19,989 nt of DNA from Nostoc sp. GT001. Its GTDB lineage: Bacteria > Cyanobacteriota > Cyanobacteriia > Cyanobacteriales > Nostocaceae. Below, in pieces: positions 10,088-16,869 of the stretch. The first letter of the stretch is position 1, and each line of letters opens with the position of its first letter. Position numbers and translations under genes: made by a program. The notes under the pieces are model-generated. The model saw only the letters and a program-made list of their open reading frames with translations. It made no database searches and was not told the origin of the DNA. Location of the stretch: NCBI RefSeq assembly GCF_030382115.1, contig NZ_JAUDRJ010000003.1, forward strand, positions 4,975,376-4,995,364. The letters run 5' to 3'.

Positions 10088-11680
10088 ATGCAAAATTATA
10101 CCAGGAATTTACTTATGGTACTTGAATCAGCGATCGCCGAGGAAGTCATTACAAATAATCTCAAGCAATTTCTGTTGGTACTTTCGGTGTCTCTAGGCGT
10201 GGCGACACTACCGCAGATATTTAGCTGGTTTCGCAATATACCTTACACCTTACTATTGGTGATTGTCGGGTTAGGTTTGGCCTTTGTCGATGTCCGTTTA
10301 GTAACCCTTTCCCCCGAATTAATTTTGTTCATTTTCTTACCACCGCTACTATTTGAAGCCGCATGGAATTTGAAATGGGCGGAACTGAAGCGAGATTTAG
10401 TGCCAATTTGCCTGTATGCAGTGTTCGGGGTGTTAATTGCGATCGCCGGGGTAGCGATCGCTCTCAATCAACTCGTTGGTATTTCCCTAACTACAGCTTT
10501 ACTCATTGCAGCCAGTCTATCTGCAACTGACCCTGTTTCTGTCACCGCTTTGTTTCGCCAACTCGGCGTAGGTAGTCGTCTTACCACCTTAATGGAAGGC
10601 GAAAGCTTGTTTAATGATGGTATGGCTGTAGTTGCCTTTGGTTTTTTGGTAGCCTTATCTTTGGGAACTGTAGAATTGGAATTCCAGCCAATTTTATTAC
10701 AGTTATTTACAGTTGTTGGCATTGGTATAGGGGTGGGAGCTTTTATCGGATTTGGTATTTCCTACCTTACCCAGCGTTTCGATTTGCCTTTAGTGGAACA
10801 ATCCTTAACTTTAGTTTCCGCCTACGGCACTTACCTAATTGTCGAAGACTTAGGCGGTTCTGGAGTAATTGGAGTTGTCACCACAGGTTTGATTTTAGGC
10901 AACTTTGGCTCTCGTATCGGCATGAATCCCCGCACCCGGATTATTGTCTCCGAGTTTTGGGAATTTCTGGCATTCTTTGTTAATTCAATTGTCTTTCTGC
11001 TAATTGGCGACCAAATACGCTTTGCTAGTTTAGGCGAAAACCTGCAAATCATAATGGTGACAGTCGCAGCAATGATTGTAATGCGGGCAGTTGGTATTTA
11101 CATTCTCAGCAAATTGAGTACTAGCATCACCAAATCGGACATTTCTTTACCAGAACAAACTATCCTCTGGTGGGGTGGGTTACGCGGTTCCGTCTCCATT
11201 GCCCTGGCATTGAGTGTATCGACGACACTGCCAGAGCGAGAAAAAATCATTGCAACAGTATTTGGAGTAGTTTTATTTACTCTGCTTGTTCAGGGATTGA
11301 CCATCAAACCTTTGCTGGAAAAACTCAATTTGCTTGGTGATGCACCCTTGCGCGAGCAATATTTAGAATTCGTTGCCCGTCATGTTGCCTTAGAACGCGT
11401 TTTAGAACACCTCCAGGCAGATCAACGCCCCGGTATTGACCCAGAATTTCGCCGTTATCAAGAGACACTAATCAAAGGTGAACTTGTAGATCTACGGATG
11501 GAAATTGACAAATTACAGGGTGAATATCCGAATCTTCAGAGCTTTACAACAGAACAATTTCGAGGAGAACTGTTGGCAATTGAGGCAGATACTTATGCAG
11601 AATTTGTCAAATCTGGTCGGTTAAATAAAGAATTAGCATCTATGCTTGAGGATGTTTTGCAAGATAATAAATCTCAATAA
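10088..11680 (+). CDS. CPA1-family Na+/H+ antiporter (second copy)
   Basis: The product has 530 residues. Residues about 25-425 carry the multi-helix antiporter core, with ATDPV at 146-150 and the signature GESLFNDGMAVVAF starting at 171; Asn176-Asp177 is the expected ion-binding pair. The C-terminal about 105 residues are charged and helical and probably cytoplasmic. The conserved motifs match the NhaP/NHE branch more closely than those of the minus-strand antiporter do. The ATG at 10088 has no visible Shine-Dalgarno site and sits beside a strong inverted repeat; ATG 10115 is a possible alternative start. Transcription runs into the bidirectional terminator at 11734-11776. Three HIP1 sites lie in its first 400 bp. 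Confidence 0.9.
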   Translation: MQNYTRNLLMVLESAIAEEVITNNLKQFLLVLSVSLGVATLPQIFSWFRNIPYTLLLVIVGLGLAFVDVRLVTLSPELILFIFLPPLLFEAAWNLKWAELKRDLVPICLYAVFGVLIAIAGVAIALNQLVGISLTTALLIAASLSATDPVSVTALFRQLGVGSRLTTLMEGESLFNDGMAVVAFGFLVALSLGTVELEFQPILLQLFTVVGIGIGVGAFIGFGISYLTQRFDLPLVEQSLTLVSAYGTYLIVEDLGGSGVIGVVTTGLILGNFGSRIGMNPRTRIIVSEFWEFLAFFVNSIVFLLIGDQIRFASLGENLQIIMVTVAAMIVMRAVGIYILSKLSTSITKSDISLPEQTILWWGGLRGSVSIALALSVSTTLPEREKIIATVFGVVLFTLLVQGLTIKPLLEKLNLLGDAPLREQYLEFVARHVALERVLEHLQADQRPGIDPEFRRYQETLIKGELVDLRMEIDKLQGEYPNLQSFTTEQFRGELLAIEADTYAEFVKSGRLNKELASMLEDVLQDNKSQ

Positions 11681-11733
11681 AATTGAATTTTTATCGATCG
11701 TAATAAGGGCTTATTTGTTAAGTCTGCAAAAAA

Positions 11734-11776
11734 AAAGCCGGGTTTTTTCGCTATCAAGCCTAAAAAACCCAGCTTT
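11734..11776. terminator. bidirectional intrinsic terminator
   Basis: The 15-base arms AAAGCCGGGTTTTTT (11734-11748) and AAAAAACCCAGCTTT (11762-11776) pair with one C/A mismatch around a 13-base loop. T-rich sequence follows on the plus strand (CTTTTATATTTTT), and an A-run precedes it, giving a U-tract for the minus strand. It separates the convergent second antiporter and the last gene of the minus-strand cluster, and should end transcripts from both. Confidence 0.88.
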
Positions 11777-11787
11777 CTTTTATATTT

Positions 11788-12840
11788 TTACTCGAACCCG
11801 GTAACTCCCGGAATTTCAAGGACAAAATCTGCCCCATATACAGATGCAGGAGTCTGGAATCCTACCTTAACTTCGCCTTGAATCACCCGTTTGCTCACTG
11901 CTACAGCCGCTAATGCCGTAAAATCGTATGCTTCCGGTCCTAAGAGCTTTGCAGTTACTTGTTGACCAGTTTCATCCTCAGCAATACCAATTACTCGAAC
12001 TTGCCCCTTGGCTCGTTCTGCCGCCGTTAGCCCAGTGGGTAGAGTTTTAATTAGACTTGCTAAAGCACTTTGGAATAAAGACGAGTTAAATAACCATCCC
12101 AAATACTGGCTCAACTCCATCAGGAAGCGCACAGGATTAGGGAATACGGTATAAACCTCAATATTGGGAATACCCGTAGTTTGGAACGCAGTGATAATAT
12201 CAGCACGCCAAGGGTTTGTTACCGCTGTCACCGGGCCATAACCAAAATCAACCTTACGTCTTTTCGATGCTGGAGCAGATGGGATGAGCTTACCTGCTTC
12301 TCGAACTACCCCGATATGATGTAAAGTTGGCAGTACTGTATTTGCAGTTCCCTGAGATACACCGCCTACTGTTTCATAGATTAAAATCAGTCGCGTTGCA
12401 GCTGCTAACTTCTGTTTGAGGTAAGCAGCTACACAATCAGTAGGGACAACTCCAAATCCCACACCAGGGAGAAGCATTATCCCTGCACTTTTAGCCTCAG
12501 CATCTCGTGCTTGTAGCGCCTGAAATTCAGGTACTTCGCCAGCTATGTCTAAATAGTGAGTTTTAGTTTGGAGGCAAGCATCGACAAGTGGCTTTGAGGT
12601 TTTGGAGAAAGGCCCAGAGCAGTTGATGACAGCAATTATATCCTCAAGAGAGCGAGCGAGCGATCGCGGCTCATTTAAGCCAAAAACCCGAAAGTCCAAA
12701 CTTAATTCATTGGCTACAGCTGCTAGTGAATTTTGATTGCGTCCAGCTAAAATTAATTCCAGTCCGTTATTTTTAGCAGATTCAGCAATGAGTTTTCCAG
12801 CATAGCCAGTTGCACCATACAATAACACCCTTGATGTCAT
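11788..12840 (-). CDS. saccharopine dehydrogenase-like NAD(P)-dependent oxidoreductase
   Basis: The product has 350 residues. The Rossmann dinucleotide-binding motif GATGYAGK is at residues 9-16, followed by LILAGRN at the cofactor 2'-phosphate position (the Arg suggests NADPH) and VINCSGPF and DIAGE motifs typical of the saccharopine dehydrogenase NADP-binding family. This family also includes the mycobacterial trans-acting enoyl reductases of lipid synthesis. True lysine-pathway activity is unlikely here: the protein is short and sits in a lipid-oxidation gene set. A role reducing an oxidised lipid intermediate is an inference. It is the last gene of the minus-strand cluster, 13 bp after the ABM-fold gene, with GGTGAT as a plausible ribosome-binding site. 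It holds the last HIP1 site (12660) before the HIP1-free right end. Confidence 0.82.
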   Translation of the reverse strand: MTSRVLLYGATGYAGKLIAESAKNNGLELILAGRNQNSLAAVANELSLDFRVFGLNEPRSLARSLEDIIAVINCSGPFSKTSKPLVDACLQTKTHYLDIAGEVPEFQALQARDAEAKSAGIMLLPGVGFGVVPTDCVAAYLKQKLAAATRLILIYETVGGVSQGTANTVLPTLHHIGVVREAGKLIPSAPASKRRKVDFGYGPVTAVTNPWRADIITAFQTTGIPNIEVYTVFPNPVRFLMELSQYLGWLFNSSLFQSALASLIKTLPTGLTAAERAKGQVRVIGIAEDETGQQVTAKLLGPEAYDFTALAAVAVSKRVIQGEVKVGFQTPASVYGADFVLEIPGVTGFE

Positions 12841-12853
12841 TAATTATCACCAG

Positions 12854-13162
12854 CTAGGAGTTGTTCGCAATCTGCTGCCATAACCTGACTTCAGGTGGTT
12901 CAACTAAAAATTGTCCTGATTTTTCCCCTAAAGCTTTAATATACGGCTGCTCTAAGTGTTGAGCCAAAATTTCTTGGCTGACCCAGTTTTCATGTAACAG
13001 AAACAAAGATGGGTCATCAACAGATTGGTGCAAATCGTAATTAATACAACCTTCTTCTGCAAGAGTGAGAGCTATTACAGGTTGAAATTCCTGCTTAAAA
13101 TTGTCTTCCAAACCTGGCTTTACTTTTAGTCGAGCGGTGACAGTTACTTTCTGATTTGACAT
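12854..13162 (-). CDS. antibiotic biosynthesis monooxygenase (ABM/YgiN)-fold protein
   Basis: The product has 102 residues, the normal length for a single ABM domain. The ferredoxin-like pattern is clear: VTVTARLKVKPG for strand 1, EEGCINYDLHQSVDDPSLFLLHENW as the core signature, and SQEILAQHLEQPYIKAL for the final helix. Members act as cofactor-free monooxygenases on quinols or polyketides, or as heme-degrading enzymes, and are usually dimeric and cytoplasmic. Here it lies 29 bp after the lipoxygenase stop and 13 bp before the next gene, so it could handle a reactive lipid or quinone product of the pathway. The ATG start has GAGG 7 bases upstream. Confidence 0.85.
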   Translation of the reverse strand: MSNQKVTVTARLKVKPGLEDNFKQEFQPVIALTLAEEGCINYDLHQSVDDPSLFLLHENWVSQEILAQHLEQPYIKALGEKSGQFLVEPPEVRLWQQIANNS

Positions 13163-13191
13163 TGTGGTTCCTCTTTTTTACTAAAACTAAT

Positions 13192-14832
13192 TCAAGTATT
13201 AATGCTGTTAATAATTTCCGAAGGCTTGAAGTAGTTATAAGGTATGGGACGAGTCTGATTTCTAATGTCTATTTGCCGTTCTATTTCATGTAAATTCTGT
13301 TGAAATTGCACCACAATTTCCTGCGCCAATGGGTCGGCAAACTCCTCATCATAAAAACCCAATTTATCATAGTGGTACGATGTTAAAATCTCAGTCCACA
13401 TCACCTGGTCGGCAGCTTGTTTAAAGGGAGGAAGTATCTTCATAATAGTTTCCAAGTCTACACCCTTAGTTTCTGGAATTGGGTGGTAGGCTGCATAGGG
13501 CATATTGGGTACAAAGGCCATATATTCGTACTGAGAAAAATTTAAAGCAGAGTGTAGAGGAGCGCAAGTGAATACTACCACACTGATGATTTCAATCAGT
13601 TGTTCTAGAGTCTCAATCTTGGCTGGCATTCCCTTGACTCTACCACCATCTTGAGCCACTAATTCTCTAGCCCAATTTTGCAACTCATAGTCATCAATGA
13701 TATCTTGTGAGGTTTTGTAATAGAGTTGCAAGTATTCAGCCACAAACTTTTCGACAGCATTCCAAATTAATATGCCATCGTCCCGGAAAGGAAAGTGCGG
13801 TAAAATTTCTGGGTCATCCGTTCGCCGACTTTTTATTAACCGAGGGAAAGTAAACTTTTCCACACTCCATTCTTCATAAACCTTCGCCACAAACCCAAGA
13901 GACTCCGCCAATGAACCTGCCATAAACTCATCAACCGGGCCTCCAGGTTGTAAAAACTGAGTGCGCCCCAAATCGTTATCAAATAGCATAAAACGGAAGT
14001 GGGGTTTTAACAGTAAAGCGATGGGATGATTTTCTGCTAGTTGCCGCGCAGTGACAATTGCAAACGGAGCCATAACTGCATGGGTATAGGCGAAATGACT
14101 ACCCAATTCTTGATGGTTGCCATCAGCAATTTGAACGCAGGTTTTTGCCAAAAACCAATCTAAATGGGGGTCATCTGGTGTATAAATTACGCTTTTTGCA
14201 CCAGAATCATGATTAATCTGGATGGCAACAGGTACTAGAGAACCACCATTAGGACTATCATTACTTTGCCAATAAAATAGAGCTTGTGGCTTGGGAAGGT
14301 ACTTTTTAACATTCTCATAGACACCACCTTTAATATCAGATAACAAAGGATAATCTAAGAAATACAGCTTGCCTTCCTTAAGTGCCTTTTCCAAAGTAAG
14401 TTCTGTACCTGCTACCTTCTGAAAATGGGAATCAGTTACAGCAAAACTATCAGGTAATACATCAATTTTTTGGATAGCTAATGGGTTCGCTCCAGAGAGT
14501 CGTTGTTCCGCAAAACAAGAGTCTGTTTTGTAATTTTTTATGACATCGGGTTTTTGTAGTAGTGACAAAAGTTCTTCATATTCTTCCAATTCATCTAATG
14601 GGTCTAAGAAATTTCTGGCTTTGGCAGCTAGCATATTTGGTACAAGACTTGCCATACTTGCCAAACGTTTAGCAGTATATTCCGCCGAGAATATTTCTTT
14701 ATGAGGAACTTTATCAATGACTGGTAGAGGAGCTAGATAATCGTAATTAAATTTGTACTCTTCTCGATTTTTATCTAGCCAATTGATTCGGACATTAACA
14801 TCAGGATCTTTTTGTGGTAAATATGGTTTCAC
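13192..14832 (-). CDS. lipoxygenase
   Basis: This non-heme iron dioxygenase family inserts O2 into polyunsaturated fatty acids. With GTG 14832 as start the product is 546 residues, the catalytic domain alone without the PLAT/beta-barrel domain of plant and animal enzymes. GTG 14832 is chosen because GGAG lies 6 bases upstream; the TTG at 14844 would overlap that site. Iron ligands are visible: His246 and His251 (SHFAYTHAVMAPF), His427 and Asn431 (LHSALNFSQY). The RLSGANP motif near residue 112 is the usual substrate-channel landmark. The C-terminal residue, normally Ile donating its carboxylate to iron, is Thr (INSINT). There is no signal peptide, so it is cytoplasmic or peripheral. It sits between the di-heme cytochrome genes and the ABM gene. 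Regiospecificity cannot be read from sequence. Confidence 0.93.
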   Translation of the reverse strand: MKPYLPQKDPDVNVRINWLDKNREEYKFNYDYLAPLPVIDKVPHKEIFSAEYTAKRLASMASLVPNMLAAKARNFLDPLDELEEYEELLSLLQKPDVIKNYKTDSCFAEQRLSGANPLAIQKIDVLPDSFAVTDSHFQKVAGTELTLEKALKEGKLYFLDYPLLSDIKGGVYENVKKYLPKPQALFYWQSNDSPNGGSLVPVAIQINHDSGAKSVIYTPDDPHLDWFLAKTCVQIADGNHQELGSHFAYTHAVMAPFAIVTARQLAENHPIALLLKPHFRFMLFDNDLGRTQFLQPGGPVDEFMAGSLAESLGFVAKVYEEWSVEKFTFPRLIKSRRTDDPEILPHFPFRDDGILIWNAVEKFVAEYLQLYYKTSQDIIDDYELQNWARELVAQDGGRVKGMPAKIETLEQLIEIISVVVFTCAPLHSALNFSQYEYMAFVPNMPYAAYHPIPETKGVDLETIMKILPPFKQAADQVMWTEILTSYHYDKLGFYDEEFADPLAQEIVVQFQQNLHEIERQIDIRNQTRPIPYNYFKPSEIINSINT

Positions 14833-14924
14833 GATTATCTCCAATTCGGGTTTTTAGCGTTTGGTAGTAAATGATTAACGTCAAAAAGTTACTAAATTAC
14901 GTCAGGATATAGCAACAACTTGAA

Positions 14925-15674
14925 TTACAGAGTTTTCAGATACTCAATCAGAGCTTTTTTCTTTTCATCAGATAAATCAGTGCCATAAATATGTCCCTGA
15001 TTTGAATTAGCAGTTACCGTCGTATCGTATTTAAAACCTATAGCTTTGGCTTCATCTCCCTCAGTAATAAAGCCGACTTTTTTCGGATCGTAGACATCAT
15101 ATCCCCGATAAAAAACTTGAGGACGATTCTCTGGTTTCTCGAACAAATCTTGTAGAGATGGAACTGAACCATTATGTAAATATGGCGCTCTTAACCATAA
15201 TCCATCTAGAGAAACAGATACATACCCATTAGTTTTACGTAAGTTCTTAAAGTCCCAAGGGTAGCCATCACCAAAATGATTGTAAGTATCCGCTCCTTCT
15301 TGCGTCCACATATCTAACCGATGGCGGTCAGTTCCCACTTCTTCCACAGGGATAACAGTACCCGTTCTTTCACCACCAAAAGCGTGGCAAGATGCACAAG
15401 TATTAGCAAAAATTTGACTTCCTTTTGCAGCCACTTGCTCATCAATCGCAAATGGATATTTAGGAGGTGGTAGTTCTTGAATAAAATCTTCTACTCGTTG
15501 TAAATCTGCTACAGGAAGTGATTTTTTGGTTGCACCGTCACCAATTGCTCCAGTTTGAACAGTTTCTGTTAGTGAAGTTTCTAACCCATCCCAATGAAGT
15601 GCAAACCCTTTGTGCATCTTTTGATTCCAAAGAGACATCATATCAGAGTTGCCAATAGTGTTATCTTTGGGCAA
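14925..15674 (-). CDS. C-terminal fragment of the frameshifted di-heme cytochrome
   Basis: This is the open frame downstream of the frameshift. It starts with a TTG that has no ribosome-binding site and is an internal Leu in the paralogue, so independent translation is doubtful. It carries heme site CASCHAFGG, the ELPPPKYPF linker, the EEVGTDRHRLDMW segment and the conserved LHNGSVPSLQDLFEKPENRP region. The fragment has 249 residues and its end matches the end of the intact paralogue. The last residues lie 92 bp before the lipoxygenase start. Confidence 0.6.
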   Translation of the reverse strand: MPKDNTIGNSDMMSLWNQKMHKGFALHWDGLETSLTETVQTGAIGDGATKKSLPVADLQRVEDFIQELPPPKYPFAIDEQVAAKGSQIFANTCASCHAFGGERTGTVIPVEEVGTDRHRLDMWTQEGADTYNHFGDGYPWDFKNLRKTNGYVSVSLDGLWLRAPYLHNGSVPSLQDLFEKPENRPQVFYRGYDVYDPKKVGFITEGDEAKAIGFKYDTTVTANSNQGHIYGTDLSDEKKKALIEYLKTL

Positions 15675-15676
15675 CT

Positions 15677-16357
15677 TTAAAGTATTGAATTTAACTGGAT
15701 TAAAAGGGTCAATTCGACCAGGCCCCAGTTAGGACGAGAATCTGTCCAACTATAGTCTTCTTTTTGTTGCAGCAGTGCTTTCTTAGTTTGAGGAATTAGC
15801 ACATAGCGATAAAGTAAATTTTCTAACCATGAAAGGTTGTAATTATATTTGATTTCGTCAAGGATATAATCTGCTGTAAATCTGGCATCACCAGCAGTTG
15901 AACTCAAAAATCGTAAATAGCCTTGCGAATCAAACTTATTAGCAGGAGCAGCAGCTACAATTGTGGGTTTATCTTTCTCTGTTTTTCTATAGGTAGCAGT
16001 ATGGCAAACAGCGCAAGTTATACCGACACGAGGGAAGCCAATAGTTTTTTTCGTAAACCCAACTGGCATTTCTTTACCCTCTTCCCATGTGATTCCCAAG
16101 GAAGTATAACCACCTGGCCCTGGTAATTTATCAGGGAATATTCTTGGTAGTACCAGCCAAATCCAATAGGGAACACCTTGCGCTTCTTCTGTGCCAATAG
16201 AACCATATTTAAAGTGTTCTTCAGGCGATTCATAATATGTGGGAACCTCTCGAAAAAGGTTGTACCATCCCACATACCCAACTACACCAGCTAAAAGGAT
16301 CACAATTAAAACAATGCTTGTGATTACCCTACCTATTTTATTTTTGAGTATTGTCAT
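15677..16357 (-). CDS. N-terminal fragment of the frameshifted di-heme cytochrome
   Basis: This is the open frame upstream of the frameshift. It encodes a membrane anchor, the FKYGSIGTEEAQGVPYWIW segment shared with the paralogue, heme site CAVCH and the region up to SRPNWG. It then leaves the homologous frame and ends after 14 unrelated residues. It would lack the second heme and is unlikely to be active alone. It follows the small membrane-protein gene by about 90 bp. Confidence 0.6.
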   Translation of the reverse strand: MTILKNKIGRVITSIVLIVILLAGVVGYVGWYNLFREVPTYYESPEEHFKYGSIGTEEAQGVPYWIWLVLPRIFPDKLPGPGGYTSLGITWEEGKEMPVGFTKKTIGFPRVGITCAVCHTATYRKTEKDKPTIVAAAPANKFDSQGYLRFLSSTAGDARFTADYILDEIKYNYNLSWLENLLYRYVLIPQTKKALLQQKEDYSWTDSRPNWGLVELTLLIQLNSIL

Positions 16358-16446
16358 GGCACTCTTTTGCTCCTTTGCAGAAGAATCTGTTTGTAGTGCA
16401 GGCAATATACCTACACTAGACTAGGGATAAAATTAGAAGAATTGCT

Positions 16447-16857
16447 TCACTGGAATTGCAGCGATTGCATTTTGCTACGCATCGCTAAGGTCAGAAGAAT
16501 TAGTTCCGCTAATCCAAAAAACAGGTCTACAAAGGCAATGGATAAAAATCCTTTATCTTGTCCAAAGAAAAGTACTGCACAAATGAAAAATGTTGATCCA
16601 AAAGCTCTTGAAGGAAATATTGATATCCAGGCAGTTGCCTGATATCGATACGGGTCAAGTGCCCCAGGAATATAAAATGCACTAATAATAAACAACAGCA
16701 TTCCCGCAGCACGAACCCAGATAATTGGCTCTGGTATATGCATTTTAAGGAACGTCAACATTAGTTCTGGAAAGAAGCAAGAGGGAATGACAAAAAGCAT
16801 ATTAACAATAATGCCAACCCAAGTAACGCGACTAAACCATTTAGCGTAATTATTCAT
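16447..16857 (-). CDS. four-helix integral membrane protein of unknown function
   Basis: The product has 136 residues and I do not recognise a named family with certainty. Hydrophobic segments are visible at about 10-28, 44-62, 84-99 and 103-125, joined by short loops, with basic residues near both ends (MNNYAKWFSR and AMRSKMQ), suggesting a four-helix bundle. No Cys pairs or heme motifs are present. The gene sits between the two di-heme cytochrome genes. It begins 12 bp after the intact one, whose stop codon (TAAAAGGAT) abuts its own AAGGAT ribosome-binding site, so translation is probably coupled. That suggests a membrane partner, perhaps anchoring the cytochromes or passing electrons or lipid to them, but no function can be assigned. 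Confidence 0.75.
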   Translation of the reverse strand: MNNYAKWFSRVTWVGIIVNMLFVIPSCFFPELMLTFLKMHIPEPIIWVRAAGMLLFIISAFYIPGALDPYRYQATAWISIFPSRAFGSTFFICAVLFFGQDKGFLSIAFVDLFFGLAELILLTLAMRSKMQSLQFQ

Positions 16858-16869
16858 TTTTTTATCCTT

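Larger units (their letters stand above)
14925..16357 (-). pseudogene. frameshifted membrane-anchored di-heme c-type cytochrome (RoxA/MauG-like)
   Basis: Two adjacent frames together match the intact paralogue at 16870-18336 along its whole length. Both heme sites are intact: CAVCH in the first part and CASCH in the second. The break is at the G-run on the minus strand (plus-strand C-run 15723-15726). Here four C are present where the paralogue has five (17686-17690); restoring one base gives NWGPGRIDPFNPVKF, matching DWGPGRVDTFNPYKA. The corrected protein would have about 477 residues: one N-terminal membrane anchor, then a periplasmic or lumenal di-heme domain ending in the LRAPYLHNGSVPSLQDL motif. 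The start is set at ATG 16357 rather than TTG 16405, with AAAGGAG 12 bases upstream. It could be a recent mutation, a sequencing error, or less likely recoding, since no canonical slippery heptamer is seen. Confidence 0.8.

Noticed and set aside
11788..12840. Lysine-pathway saccharopine dehydrogenase or lysine-ketoglutarate reductase
   Set aside because: Only the NADP-binding family resemblance is visible; length and context do not support lysine metabolism.
15721..15731. Programmed ribosomal frameshift in the second di-heme cytochrome
   Set aside because: No canonical X XXY YYZ slippery heptamer is seen in the reading frame; a lost G is simpler given the paralogue's longer run.
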